A stretch of 64,000 bases of DNA from Sulfolobales archaeon HS-7 (GCA_019704295.1 AP024596.1:1783369-1847368); one strand, 5' to 3'. Shown: positions 37,878 to 47,938, numbered from the stretch's first letter. Notes: generated from the letters alone by a model not told the origin. Numbers and translations are program-made.

Positions 37878-38159
37878 TCATGTTACCCGTCGTAGTTCCA
37901 ATACCTTTTTATAAATAAGATTAAGCGTCTTTCTTTTCGAATCTACCTTTTTAACTACTATTGCAATATTATCTTGAATATTTTTTGGATACGCCTTATT
38001 CAGTTGTACAGGTTCTAATCCTAATTCTGTACCCGCACGGATAATCTCTTCTACTTTCAGATTAGGAATCTTCTTCATTCGTAGTCCTTTACTTTTCGTC
38101 GAATTAAAATAACTCGCCCATATTATACATTTCTTATCTTTTAATTCCCGTAAGCTCAT
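37878..38159 (-). CDS. srp19: Signal recognition particle protein SRP19
   Basis: A 93-residue basic protein: CIIWASYFNSTKSKGLRMKKIPNL, then VEEIIRAGTELGLEPVQLNKAYPKN, the SRP19 signature that grips helices 6 and 8 of 7S RNA before SRP54 binds. It directly follows S8e (1-bp overlap of stop and start), a common archaeal pair. Confidence 0.93.
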   Translation of the reverse strand: MSLRELKDKKCIIWASYFNSTKSKGLRMKKIPNLKVEEIIRAGTELGLEPVQLNKAYPKNIQDNIAIVVKKVDSKRKTLNLIYKKVLELRRVT

Positions 38160-38545
38160 TATTCAGACACTAGTATCGCGTTTATTACACCGTCCTGTCC
38201 AGGCCTTGATGTAACGATAGCTGTTCCCTTTTCTGTTTTAATTTTCGCCCCTTTAACAATAATCCCACGTCGTGCATACTCTCTGTTGGAGGGCGTCTCA
38301 ATCACCTGTAATATTTTTGATTTCTCACTTTTTTTGCTCGCTGGATCGTATACATTAGCTACTACTGCATATCGCAGTTTAAGCTTAAAATTACCCCCCA
38401 TGGTTCTTTGCTTTACCCTAAGCTCCTGCCCACTGAGTGTTGTCTCCGTCATCGGCCTTCCTAGCTCGAATTTCCTTTTCCCTCTATATCTTCTCTTTTC
38501 TCCCCCAGATATTTTCTTTAAATCTGATCCTTGGAATACTCCCAT
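38159..38545 (-). CDS. rps8e: 30S ribosomal protein S8e
   Basis: A 128-residue basic protein: FQGSDLKKISGGEKRRYRGKRK, then RTMGGNFKLKLRYAVVANVY, REYARRGIIVKGAKIKTEKG and ITSRPGQDG-like end, the standard archaeal S8e. It is the first gene of the S8e-SRP19 operon. Confidence 0.96.
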   Translation of the reverse strand: MGVFQGSDLKKISGGEKRRYRGKRKFELGRPMTETTLSGQELRVKQRTMGGNFKLKLRYAVVANVYDPASKKSEKSKILQVIETPSNREYARRGIIVKGAKIKTEKGTAIVTSRPGQDGVINAILVSE

Positions 38546-38784
38546 TAGTTATCAGATTTAGAGATCAGTAGAATGAAAATAAGCTTTACTTTTGTTCTAC
38601 CTACTTTCAGTAATCGACTTGCAGAACTTCACTATGTCTTAGGGACTCCTATATTTCGAACGAAGTTATCGAAAACCGTTTTCCATATCAACGTTTTAAT
38701 GTAGTATAGCTGTGTAAGGAGAAGGTACTGTTTTTTGTATATTTAATAAGTATAGTTAAATTCCCGACGCTAAATAGGAAATCG

Positions 38785-40389
38785 TTATCCCTTCACGGGG
38801 AGAACAGCCGATTCGAATTTTTTATCAAGTTCTACAATTATTATTCTAGTCCCTGTATCCTTTAACACCTTCTCTAGCTCTTGCCCTTTTTCAACCTTTT
38901 CGGCACCAGGGAGTTCAGGTACTTTAGGCTCTTCACTCCTTTGGGTTTTCTCTATAAAGGGTGAATCTCCCTCAGTTACGTTTATACGGCTAATCCCGTG
39001 ATCATTTACTACGATTAGTGTACCCTTAATAAAATTAGGGATAACTCCTTGGTAGTTCATGAAAGTATATACGTCGGTTACTCCAATCGACTTTTCGTTT
39101 TCTAATACACCTGCTATCGAAAGTCCTTTACTTATAATCGAGGTTGAGGTTACCCAGCCTCTAGGCTTATCTATCGGGAGCCTAATCATGTCAATTGTCG
39201 TAGATGATATGTCAACGTATATAGTGTCAAAGGATATTTTGCTTATCTCGTTCATAATATCATGAGGCCATATACCATCGTGGGTTTTCATTTCCTTTTG
39301 CACTTTTAGTTTCTTAAGCATCTCCCTTTTACCAGTATCCCTTTTTTCTTTGATCTTATCCTTGAGTGAGTTCAGTAATTCCTTCAGGAAAAGTCCAGTA
39401 TCTGCAACCGCGGGTAGGTGTGGGACGTATACCTTCCCTAACTCCTCTCCATCAACGTTATTATGGACTAATAAGCCCTTAAATGGTGCTGACCATCCTC
39501 CAAAAGACAACTGTCCAAACCTTGTACCGAGTGCTAGAATTACATCAGCGTTTTCGAGCAAATAATTAGTTGCCGAAGTCCCCACCACACCTAATGCCTC
39601 ACCTGCGTACAATTCGTGTGATGCTGGAAACGCACCTTTCGCCTTTATAGTGGAGATGACCGGCACGTCTAATAATTCAGCTAGCGTCTTAAGCTCGTTC
39701 CATGCATTAGCTACTAATACTCCGTACCCTGCGATTATAACCGGGTTCTTTGCATTAATTAGGAGTTCGGCGGTTTTCAACACCGAGTTCTTATCAGGAG
39801 TCTTCTTTTCTGGTATTTGCTTGCTCCCAGCCAGTGGATAACCCTTAAGCTTAAAGAGGTCCTCCGCTACTTCAGCGTATACGGGTCTTGGCCTATTACT
39901 TACTGCGTCTTTGTAAGCTTTTTCAAGGGTTGTAGTTATCTCTTCTATCGTAACAGTCCTCTCTCTTACTTTAGTCACCGCAGACAACATAAAGGGCACA
40001 TCTTCATTAGTCCTTAATTCCCCGATTCTAGATTTTGATACGTCACGATACGACCTTATGGTTCCTATCATGAAGAGGGGAATAGAGTCCACAAAGGCCT
40101 GAGCTATTATATCCATTCCCTCTAACAAGCTTGAACCAGGCATTGCTATTACTGTTCCCGCATTTCCTGAACTTCTTGAATACGTGTCTGCCATAAGAAG
40201 GGCGGTTCTCATAGTAGGGGCTATCGTAACATCAATTTTATACTCATTAAGTTTCGATATAAGAGAGGAAATAGTATCATTCGATGTAAAGACCTTTGTA
40301 ATGCCCGTTTCATTCAACGTATAGGCGATTGCTTCATCAGCGGCCATTTGCTTTCCTACAGTTTCTTCCTTTCTCTTTGGCTGACTCAT
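38785..40389 (-). CDS. Thiamine-diphosphate-enzyme homologue with degenerate active-site motifs
   Basis: A 534-residue protein with the three-domain plan of acetolactate synthase/benzoylformate decarboxylase: an N-terminal Pyr-like domain, a central domain (ELLINAKNPVIIAGYGVL, VISTIKAKGAFPASHELYAG) and a C-terminal PP-like domain. The usual HEQ-type catalytic glutamate is replaced (IAPTMRTALLMADTYSR). The GDG...N motif binding Mg-ThDP reads GVTDVYTFMN. It may bind no cofactor or be a regulatory or structural relative. It stands alone in its transcript. Confidence 0.83.
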   Translation of the reverse strand: MSQPKRKEETVGKQMAADEAIAYTLNETGITKVFTSNDTISSLISKLNEYKIDVTIAPTMRTALLMADTYSRSSGNAGTVIAMPGSSLLEGMDIIAQAFVDSIPLFMIGTIRSYRDVSKSRIGELRTNEDVPFMLSAVTKVRERTVTIEEITTTLEKAYKDAVSNRPRPVYAEVAEDLFKLKGYPLAGSKQIPEKKTPDKNSVLKTAELLINAKNPVIIAGYGVLVANAWNELKTLAELLDVPVISTIKAKGAFPASHELYAGEALGVVGTSATNYLLENADVILALGTRFGQLSFGGWSAPFKGLLVHNNVDGEELGKVYVPHLPAVADTGLFLKELLNSLKDKIKEKRDTGKREMLKKLKVQKEMKTHDGIWPHDIMNEISKISFDTIYVDISSTTIDMIRLPIDKPRGWVTSTSIISKGLSIAGVLENEKSIGVTDVYTFMNYQGVIPNFIKGTLIVVNDHGISRINVTEGDSPFIEKTQRSEEPKVPELPGAEKVEKGQELEKVLKDTGTRIIIVELDKKFESAVLPVKG

Positions 40390-40480
40390 ACAGTGTATTG
40401 AGTCGTAAAATAATTAAAGACTTACCTTTCCCTTAGTAGTATAGAGAAATCTTAAATTCAGAAAGAGAGTAGTAAAATAT

Positions 40481-40555
40481 GGGCCCGTCGTCTAGCTTGG
40501 TTAGGACGTCGCCCTGACGCGGCGAAAATCCTGGGTTCAAGTCCCAGCGGGCCCA
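40481..40555 (+). tRNA. tRNA-Val(GAC)
   Basis: Acceptor GGGCCCG/CGGGCCC, anticodon stem TCGCC/GGCGA around CTGACGC giving GAC, and T-arm CTGGG-TTCAAGT-CCCAG, with A discriminator. No intron. An A/T box about 30 bases upstream may be its promoter. Confidence 0.97.
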
Positions 40556-40783
40556 ATATTTTACGCCTTAATGTCAGCGAAGTTTTAAGGCAGCAGAACT
40601 ATAAAGGAAAATATCGAACTTTTATGGTTAAAAGAGTGTCTAAGTGTTAGCATAGAGGTTACGAGAGATATTAAGGACATTTTACGGTCGTTCCATGAAT
40701 GAGGTGGAATACTTTCCTAAATTCCCACATATTCAGTTATATTTCGCAAAAGACCATTAGGCACTTTTAGTTCCGCAACGAGA

Positions 40784-40950
40784 GATAATTCAGGGCTCTT
40801 TTACGAACTGTAATTTATGAATAAAATAGTTTAATAATTGACCTATTGAGCGTAAATCCCTACCTTATAGACGCAATAATATTCAATTGAATTCGTCACC
40901 CTCTCTTAAATAAATTGAATTCGTAAAGGACCTGTGAGTTCCCAGATTAC
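40784..40950. repeat. MITE-like dispersed repeat, copy A
   Basis: This 167-bp segment resembles 51246-51406 along its whole length. Shared blocks include TAATTCAGGGYTCTTTTAC, TGTAAYTTATGA, TTGAGCGTAAATYCC and AATAAAYTGAATTYG. In copy B the ends are inverted repeats; here the right end is more diverged. It has no coding capacity. Confidence 0.7.
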
Positions 40951-41184
40951 TGTAACTTTTGCCCTGTTAATAAAAATTTGAATTGTTATTTCATAAGATT
41001 ATCAGCACTGTAGCTTTTAGTATTTTTACTAAATTTAAGACTTATAATTTTTACATTAGTACCTCCCCCTTAAGAGAGTTAATTATTTTCATCCTTTTTC
41101 GCATTTTTAAATAAAAGTCGTTACTAACAGTTTCCGATGAAACGCGGAGTTTAATACTTTATACATTATTTTATAGACGTTGTA

Positions 41185-41355
41185 GCCAATTGCGGACGAA
41201 CTTTCCCGAAAGGTAACAGGGCATTACACAAGATGTGTGAATTTACCCGCATCCACGAGCAGGTTTGAGTTAAGGTTATCCCGGTAAAGGAGTGCAGAAG
41301 GATGAAAGAGCAATGCCCCTGTCACTTCGGTCAAGTCCTAGCGTTAAGGAGTGAA
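41185..41355 (+). ncRNA. Candidate structured RNA in a long AT-rich intergenic region
   Basis: About 170 bases of near 50 per cent GC sit inside 1 kb of AT-rich DNA. ACAGGGCATT (41216-41225) pairs with AATGCCC(C)TGT (41312-41322), closing a domain that contains smaller hairpins such as ACAC-AAGAT-GTGT; CTTTC-CC-GAAAG lies just before it and ACTT-CGGTC-AAGT just after. T-rich boxes upstream (around 41160-41172) could be a promoter. No open frame or tRNA, SRP or RNase P signature is seen. The strand is assumed. A decayed insertion element is an alternative. Confidence 0.4.
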
Positions 41356-41547
41356 TATAAATTTATAAAAATTCAATAAAGCCTAACCCCTTGTTTCACA
41401 CCCTTCCTTCTCACTTCGGAAACATTCCCAAAGCAGAGTGGTCCATCATACAATGAAGCTTTAGTATTTCTCATAGTTAAAGTTACTCGCAAAGTCTTTA
41501 TTACAGAATTCTATGAAGTAATGATATTTTCAGTATAAGTAAAAAAA

Positions 41548-41560
41548 CCTTTTATAACCG
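41548..41560 (+). promoter_or_regulatory. TATA box of the APC permease gene
   Basis: TTTTATAA centred about 27 bases before the ATG at 41581, preceded by an A-rich BRE-like stretch, fits a leaderless archaeal promoter. Confidence 0.6.
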
Positions 41561-41580
41561 GTTAAGGGTAAGAAAGTACA

Positions 41581-42909
41581 ATGTCTGATGAAAAAGAAAT
41601 TAAGCGTAATACAAACGACAAAAGTAGAAAACTTTCGACGGGCGACCTGTTCTTTCTTTCCTTTGGAGGACAAGCTCCCTTTATTTCACTCTTAACTTTC
41701 GGCACAGTTATGATATCTGAGGTAGGCAGGCAAGGTGCCTTCGCTATGTTAGTAGCTACTATTATTGTAGCTTTAAACGGATTAGTCGTAAATAGGCTAA
41801 GTAACAGATTTAAGAGAGGTGGAGGATACTACACTTATGCCCACTATGGCTTAACGGAAAACTTAGGTACGAGTACTGGATGGGTTTATCTAGCTTATGC
41901 GTTATCATATGGAGGTACATTACTATCTGGAGGTGCTTACGTAACTTATTATATATTACAAGTTCTTCCTTTTTCCTTACCACCCTTTGTTTTTAATCAA
42001 TGGTTTATTGCATTGATAATAAGTGGACTGGCATCGGGATTAGTTGTGGCGGGGGTGAAAGCTTCAGCTAAATACGCTATGGTAATGTCGTCAATTGAAA
42101 TGATAGTTATTATAGCGTTATCGATATTCTTTCTGAGAGATTCTGGATGGCGTTTCTACAATCCGATTTCTTTGAGAATTTCTCCTGCGTTTTTTGAAGC
42201 TGTAGTTTTCGGATTAGGAATTCCAACAGGCTATGGTTCTATAGCTCCCTTAGGTTACGAAGCTGCGTCAAAAAGCATCGGGAAGGCGGCTATCATAGTA
42301 GTATTTTACGGCGGGTTACTAGCAACTTTCTTTTTCTACTCTTTAGGAGCGCTAGGATTTACGGGCAACCTGGTCCAATACTTACTCACTGACTTCGGAA
42401 TAATTGGGGCTTTAATCATAGGATTTATTGCCCTGAATGACGGTACGCTTGGGGGTGTAGCTTACATTCTGGCCAATTCAAGAACACTAAAAGCTATGTC
42501 TGAGGACAAAGTCTTTCCCTCTATATTAGGTAAAAACGTGTCCGGTAAGCCGCTGTATTCGGAGATTCTTATCTCAGGAATTTTTATCACTATAATATCA
42601 GTATTAGCAAAATTTATTGGCCTTTATGGGGTATTTGTGGTTTTGGGAGGTCTAGCGGGAATTTTCAATCTGTTCATTCATTCTTCCGCAGATCTCTCCC
42701 TCGTAAGAATTGCCGCCAAAAGAATGAAAAGGCATTGGCAGGAGGTCGTCGTAGGCATAGTAGCTACATTAGTGAGCATTGGGGTAATGCTTTATTCCTT
42801 TGCCTCCTTTTCGCTAACAATGATAACCATATTCCTAGGGTGGATAGTCCTAGGATTTTTCTATTTAGAAATTAAAGAAATGTTATCGTCTTCGACTGAA
42901 GAGGGCTAG
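41581..42909 (+). CDS. APC-superfamily amino-acid permease
   Basis: A 442-residue membrane protein with about twelve hydrophobic helices. The first helix contains SFGGQAPFISLLTFG, a variant of the conserved helix-1 segment of APC transporters, and GGGYYTYAHYGL leads helix 3; PLGYEAASKSIGKAA sits after helix 6 as in the family. It probably imports amino acids or amines by proton symport; the substrate is unknown. It is a single-gene unit with its own TATA box. Confidence 0.9.
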   Translation: MSDEKEIKRNTNDKSRKLSTGDLFFLSFGGQAPFISLLTFGTVMISEVGRQGAFAMLVATIIVALNGLVVNRLSNRFKRGGGYYTYAHYGLTENLGTSTGWVYLAYALSYGGTLLSGGAYVTYYILQVLPFSLPPFVFNQWFIALIISGLASGLVVAGVKASAKYAMVMSSIEMIVIIALSIFFLRDSGWRFYNPISLRISPAFFEAVVFGLGIPTGYGSIAPLGYEAASKSIGKAAIIVVFYGGLLATFFFYSLGALGFTGNLVQYLLTDFGIIGALIIGFIALNDGTLGGVAYILANSRTLKAMSEDKVFPSILGKNVSGKPLYSEILISGIFITIISVLAKFIGLYGVFVVLGGLAGIFNLFIHSSADLSLVRIAAKRMKRHWQEVVVGIVATLVSIGVMLYSFASFSLTMITIFLGWIVLGFFYLEIKEMLSSSTEEG

Positions 42910-42939
42910 ATTAGTCTTCACAGTATTTTTCAATAAACC

Positions 42940-43179
42940 TCATTCAGCACGTATAATAACTGCATATCTAAAGGTATAAAACGGTATATCTGGATCAAAC
43001 TGTATTACGTCGAATCTTTCTAGGGGATCTGAAATATCTACAATCTGAATTTCGAAACCGTTGTATAGTCTCTTGGCCAGCTGATAACACGAATCTATCT
43101 CCTCTTTTGAATTAGATAAACAAAAGACTCCAGCGTTATTGGTTATTACAGGTCCGAAAACCGACTTAAAACTTCCCAC
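42940..43179 (-). CDS. Hypothetical small protein
   Basis: A 79-residue soluble protein of unknown family with alternating strands and helices (KEEIDSCYQLAKRLYNGFEI, VDISDPLERFDVIQFDP). It is convergent with the APC permease, 30 bp apart. Codon and charge patterns look coding, but support is limited to this. Confidence 0.5.
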   Translation of the reverse strand: MGSFKSVFGPVITNNAGVFCLSNSKEEIDSCYQLAKRLYNGFEIQIVDISDPLERFDVIQFDPDIPFYTFRYAVIIRAE

Positions 43180-43559
43180 CCCTTGATTATTTAAAGTATG
43201 TTAATTTAAGGTTACGGCACCTCATATCCCTTCAAAGACGATGATTCGCTTCGAACTCCTTTATAGCAATTCTGAACTTTATGCAAATAGAGTTAAATAA
43301 GTGATTAAATTAACTTATAGGAATTAAAAATCCTTCGATTGCTTTTTATTTAGCGCCGTAAAAACTACTGAAATCTAGAAAAGTTCCGTAAGGATTGCAC
43401 GTTGTTGGACTTTTACTACACGCAAACAATATCGTAACTCGGAATTGATAGATTTCAATAATTTCCCGAGAAGATGGATTCCCAAAAACTGAGGAATATC
43501 GTAAGGAGTAAATCTTATGGCTTGTAACGAATGCTTTAACAAGTTATTCTTTAAGACCT
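43180..43559. other. Intergenic stretch, about 0.4 kb
   Basis: AT-rich, no credible frame and no obvious repeat or RNA. It holds the upstream region of the small gene at 42940-43179. Confidence 0.5.
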
Positions 43560-43871
43560 TTAGAAAACAACCGATAAATTGTCAAAGGAAGGCCTCTTAA
43601 ACCCATACCTAATTGGAAGTATTGCTTCGTCTTCTTTTTCCTTTCCTGAAACTACGCTAAGAATCCTTTCTTTTAATTTGTTCAAGTCTTCAGTAAAATT
43701 CAGGACATGACCGTCAACCTCTAAATATACTTCGTCATTAACAAGTAAGTCCGATTCCGTCTCTATATAAATTCCTCCTATCGAATTCTCCAATTCCGAC
43801 TTTAGTTGATACATTGTACTTACGGCTTCAGCACCACTTCCTAACCCATGAATAACCTTTATCTCAACCAT
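43560..43871 (-). CDS. Hypothetical protein
   Basis: A 103-residue acidic protein starting MVEIKVIHGLGSGAEAVSTM, then a strand-rich middle (IGGIYIETESDLLVNDEVYL). I do not recognise it. It stands alone between two intergenic gaps; codon use is consistent with a real gene. Confidence 0.55.
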   Translation of the reverse strand: MVEIKVIHGLGSGAEAVSTMYQLKSELENSIGGIYIETESDLLVNDEVYLEVDGHVLNFTEDLNKLKERILSVVSGKEKEDEAILPIRYGFKRPSFDNLSVVF

Positions 43872-44199
43872 TAAACCACGTTATTTAGATTATGAGTGAA
43901 GTGTTATATAATCAGTTTGTCGTGATATTACCATGTCTTGATCCGCAATACACCCAGATGAAACCCCTTAACGAGGTATGTTAAGTGATCTTCTACATGC
44001 GTTTTAGAAGTCAGCATTATCTAGAATATACGCAAGAGCCGTTATTATCTATTTTAATGATCTTGTTATAATGTAAGTCCTCAGTTGGCTTCTGCGAAAA
44101 TATTACAGCATCTGTTGGAATTTCAGACATGCTGATTTATCGTCACTAATAGTATTAATGGTATGTATAAGTACTCGCGTTATTTATGTTAAATTCAGA
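43872..44199. other. Intergenic stretch, about 0.33 kb
   Basis: AT-rich DNA with no gene, RNA or repeat that I can identify. Confidence 0.45.
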
Positions 44200-44814
44200 C
44201 TATTTTAGGATAGTCCCTGTCTCACGATACCAAAGGTAGAGGTCTAGAATTCCTGGTTTCAAATTAAAATTACGGGAAATTGAACTCAATACGGATTCTA
44301 GGTAAAGATACCTTTTTCTCGTTAATGACGTTTTAACGGGAACATATTCCGATAAATAGTCAATTACATGCCTATCGATTATACCCAATTCATAAAAACC
44401 TACATTTCTAAGAAAATGACTTGCCTCCTTAAGACCAATTCCATCGATTTGTAACAGGAATTCCCGTGCCTCAAACTGATCCCTTTTCGCAACGGGGAAA
44501 ACTGCGTCCCTTAGGCTCCGCCTCCACTTCAATGCACTAACTAAATATCCAGATTTAATGTTATAAAACCTATACCCTGAGTCCCTTAACCTTTTGGAAA
44601 TTAAGTTGCGGTCGCCCGTTAAAATTATATCATAGATATTATTCCATGCCCCATAGGCTGATATAAATGAAGAGTTAGCTGTTAGTATACAAAGTAACAG
44701 TTCCCTAAACCATTTCTCGTTACTTGCTCTTCTGTTAAGTTCGAACTCCTCAACCCTTTCTAATACTCTTGCCCTTAGTCTTTCGTCTTTTACGAGTTCT
44801 TTTAGTCCTCGCAT
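44200..44814 (-). CDS. ogg: 8-oxoguanine DNA glycosylase/AP lyase (archaeal Ogg2 type)
   Basis: A 204-residue HhH-GPD glycosylase. LLCILTANSSFISAYGAW is the helical N-part; the helix-hairpin-helix LLQIDGIGLKEASHFLRNVG (about 130-149) carries the catalytic lysine in GIGLK, and the activating aspartate is in LGIIDRHVIDYL. Small size without the N-terminal beta domain fits archaeal Ogg2, which excises 8-oxoguanine and nicks the strand. It overlaps the upstream hypothetical gene by 65 bp. Confidence 0.9.
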   Translation of the reverse strand: MRGLKELVKDERLRARVLERVEEFELNRRASNEKWFRELLLCILTANSSFISAYGAWNNIYDIILTGDRNLISKRLRDSGYRFYNIKSGYLVSALKWRRSLRDAVFPVAKRDQFEAREFLLQIDGIGLKEASHFLRNVGFYELGIIDRHVIDYLSEYVPVKTSLTRKRYLYLESVLSSISRNFNLKPGILDLYLWYRETGTILK

Positions 44815-45247
44815 TTTTCTGTTTTTTCTTACTCTCGATTTTAGGTTTACTTTGCTCTTTCTCTGTTTTAGTAACGATCTTTACATTGCCGTTTCCCCAG
44901 AAGGTAACTAGTTCTACTTTTTCTGACAACTCTACGTCGCCTTTGAAAAGAAGGGTATTCTCTAACGGATATTCTGTTATTGCGTTTTCCTGTTCTGCGG
45001 AATTTACTACAGTTAACTTGGTTATTGGAGTAGGCGTGGGAAACAGTAAATTTCCCCTTCCTCCATTAATGAATATTAGGGAATCATCAGCATTAGTTAT
45101 CCTATACACCCTTTCCCCGTCATTCATATGTTCCGCATCGGACTCTGTAATGTTTGCCTCCTCTTCCTTAACTTTCTTCACCATATCGAAGGTTACACCA
45201 TAAATAGATACTTTTTGCTGTTCGTAGACTTCTACTTTCATCTTCAA
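44750..45247 (-). CDS. Hypothetical protein with a long basic tail, coupled to ogg
   Basis: A 165-residue protein. Residues 1-125 are beta-rich and acidic to neutral (VEVYEQQKVSIYGVTFDMVKK, NADDSLIFINGGRGNLLFP). From about 130 a Lys/Arg-rich tail follows (ESKKKQKNARTKRTRKRRKT), suited to nucleic-acid contact. The last 65 bp overlap the start of the glycosylase gene, so the two are co-translated. A supporting role in DNA repair or binding is inference from that coupling. Confidence 0.7.
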   Translation of the reverse strand: MKMKVEVYEQQKVSIYGVTFDMVKKVKEEEANITESDAEHMNDGERVYRITNADDSLIFINGGRGNLLFPTPTPITKLTVVNSAEQENAITEYPLENTLLFKGDVELSEKVELVTFWGNGNVKIVTKTEKEQSKPKIESKKKQKNARTKRTRKRRKTKGKSIRKG

Positions 45248-45967
<720 letters not shown>

Positions 45968-46051
45968 ACGATATTAACCCGCTATTAATTAATAAAAGAT
46001 TAACTAACACTCGCTTTCCCTAAGAATCGACTCTCGGTAGAAGTATCTTCT

Positions 46052-46777
46052 TTAGGCTAGCTTCGTCCATACAAGAGGTATTATTTTCTCATATTTTAAG
46101 TCGTTTATAATTACGCTAATTTCGACCCTGTTTAGATTTGGATCCCTCTTAATACTTATTGAAGGTGTTCCCAAGTAAGTCAGTTTATCTTTTATAATAT
46201 TCTCATTAAGTTCATATTCTAAATTGAAACAAGTAAGTAGCGTAAGAAGTTGATTATTCTTAATTTTTCCATCAGAGGCTTTACACTTTTTTGATATAAA
46301 TGACGAAATTAGATAGTCGAGAGTTATTGGTATCTCGGATGCAGATAATCCCACTGGGGGAAGAAGCAATTTAATGTTCCTTTTGCTTTTTTCAACTTTC
46401 TTTATCAAGAGTTCGGTGTCTAAGAAAAAGAACCTTTTGTTACAACATGCTATCTCGTCTACATCAAGTTTGACTATTTCAGCCTTACCTTCTGTCCTTC
46501 CGTGAAACTTCGATATGAACGTCTCTTTGGTCGGAGAGGCAAAGAAAACTGCCATAATTTTAGATTCAACTAATGCAGGAATTCTCTCATGAATGTTATA
46601 TGAGAGAAAATACACATCATGATATTTGAGATGGAATGATTTTACCGTGTCTGCTACGATCTCAAATACTGTAGAAAGCAGTTTGTTTCTCCTTATGATT
46701 AACCATTCTCCAAATTCGTCCTCATATATCATCTCTTTACCGTCATTATGCTTCTTGAAAAGCCGCACAAAAGTCAC
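46052..46777 (-). CDS. Hypothetical protein upstream-linked to TBP region
   Basis: A 241-residue soluble protein of unknown family, rich in Lys and Ile. It has an N-terminal strand-rich part (MIYEDEFGEWLIIRRNKL), a vicinal CC at about 110 and a strand-rich C-terminus (SISIKRDPNLNRVEISVIIN). No signal, membrane or metal motif is seen. It lies on the same strand 74 bp downstream of the TBP gene and might be read through from it. Confidence 0.7.
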   Translation of the reverse strand: MTFVRLFKKHNDGKEMIYEDEFGEWLIIRRNKLLSTVFEIVADTVKSFHLKYHDVYFLSYNIHERIPALVESKIMAVFFASPTKETFISKFHGRTEGKAEIVKLDVDEIACCNKRFFFLDTELLIKKVEKSKRNIKLLLPPVGLSASEIPITLDYLISSFISKKCKASDGKIKNNQLLTLLTCFNLEYELNENIIKDKLTYLGTPSISIKRDPNLNRVEISVIINDLKYEKIIPLVWTKLA

Positions 46778-46851
46778 TTAATTATATCTCTTGTCTCAAG
46801 AATAAAAAAATAAGGCTAAATAGTGTAGATTGAGGAGGTCAGATTTCACAG

Positions 46852-47454
46852 CTAAAATTCTATATCCTCTTCTTCCTCTTGTTGTCTAACACACTGTATT
46901 TCAACAAGCTTATCAAATATTTTCCTGACAGCCTTTACCACTTCCTCCTCACTCTTTGCACCGGTTATGACCATTTTCCCACTGCTAAATATCAAAAGAA
47001 CAACACGAGGGTCAAACATTCTGTAAATAAGTCCCGGAAACTGTTCAGGTTCATACATTATGTTCTCAAGGAGATATGCCGCCTTATCTAAGTTTACTAT
47101 TAAATGGAGATTTGCGGACGCTACGATATTCTGGATCTGAATTTTAGGCCTCCCAGTAATATTTATTCCATATTTCTTTAAGGTCCTTATAATTCTTTTT
47201 ACCGCCGTGATTAATTCATCTGTGCTCTTTGCACCAGTTACTACCATTTTACCCGACTTGAATATCAGAGACGTAACCTTGGGATTCTCTAAACGAAAAA
47301 TTAGACCCGGAAACTGATCTGGATCGTACTCGACATTAGGTACACTCCTCTCCATAGCGTAGAGATCCAATCCCTGTTCAAGTGAAACAGTAGCAACTAT
47401 ATTCTCTACGTTTTGAGCAGCCGTATACTCTATCTTTTCTTTACCGTTGCTCAT
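46852..47454 (-). CDS. tbp: TATA-box-binding protein
   Basis: A 200-residue TBP with the two pseudo-symmetric repeats, each containing DQFPGLIFR or EQFPGLIYR followed by a [10 protein letters not shown] or [10 protein letters not shown] segment. An acidic C-terminal tail (EEEEDIEF) is typical of archaeal TBP. It recruits TFB and RNA polymerase to TATA boxes. A GAGGTGAT Shine-Dalgarno lies before the ATG and a strong TATA stretch upstream (47508-47520), so unlike many neighbours its mRNA has a leader. Confidence 0.98.
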   Translation of the reverse strand: MSNGKEKIEYTAAQNVENIVATVSLEQGLDLYAMERSVPNVEYDPDQFPGLIFRLENPKVTSLIFKSGKMVVTGAKSTDELITAVKRIIRTLKKYGINITGRPKIQIQNIVASANLHLIVNLDKAAYLLENIMYEPEQFPGLIYRMFDPRVVLLIFSSGKMVITGAKSEEEVVKAVRKIFDKLVEIQCVRQQEEEEDIEF

Positions 47455-47507
47455 CTCATCACCTCATAATTTGAAGAATGTGAGCGTTCTCTCATGTTCT
47501 CCTAAAA

Positions 47508-47520
47508 AGATATATATACC
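47508..47520 (-). promoter_or_regulatory. TATA box upstream of tbp
   Basis: Minus-strand GGTATATATATC, a strong archaeal TATA match, 54-66 bases before the tbp ATG, which implies a leader of roughly 30-40 bases containing the Shine-Dalgarno. Confidence 0.6.
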
Positions 47521-47656
47521 TCCTATTTAAATCCATCACTTATAAACACTGAGTATGCCACTGCCAGTATAGTTAGCTTAATAAGTTGTTTAAAGAATCA
47601 TATTTCATAGATGATATACCGCTGTAAGGGCTGAAAAAGTGATGTGAACTGGGCTG

Positions 47657-47938
47657 TTGAACATGAAGTGGTTTAAGAAGAGGGAGATAATAGCTTATAT
47701 GTTATTGAGGCAGAATTTTGGAGATAAGGAATTCACTTTGTTCGAGGGAATCGAGCTACTAAGCCCTTATTTTTCTAAAAGAGTTGCTAAAAACATAGTT
47801 ATTTACCTCAAAAAGAGAGGACTATTAGTATGCAAGGGAAATAACCTAAAGGTTGAGGATTTGTACTTGTACCTACAGGAAAAGCTGCTCCCAGAATACT
47901 TGAACAGGAGAATTACTCTTCGTCAAAAATCTCAATAG
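47657..47938 (+). CDS. Small winged-helix-like protein (hypothetical)
   Basis: A 93-residue basic protein, KKREIIAYMLLRQNFGDKEF, then ELLSPYFSKRVAKNIVIYLKKRGLLVCKG. Helix order and the final strand look like a small winged helix, possibly a DNA-binding protein; this is inference. It overlaps the 3' end of the convergent gene at 47913 by 26 bp. Confidence 0.65.
   Translation: MNMKWFKKREIIAYMLLRQNFGDKEFTLFEGIELLSPYFSKRVAKNIVIYLKKRGLLVCKGNNLKVEDLYLYLQEKLLPEYLNRRITLRQKSQ

Noticed and set aside
41185..41355. The structured block as SRP RNA or RNase P RNA
   Set aside because: It is too short for 7S RNA, and neither the SRP helix-8 motif nor the RNase P conserved GAGGAAAGTCC-like and ACAGAA-like segments are present.
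44769..45203. Plus-strand 144-codon hydrophobic frame
   Set aside because: It is the complement of the Lys/Arg-rich tail of the minus-strand gene, which produces Leu/Phe/Ser-rich false membrane segments.
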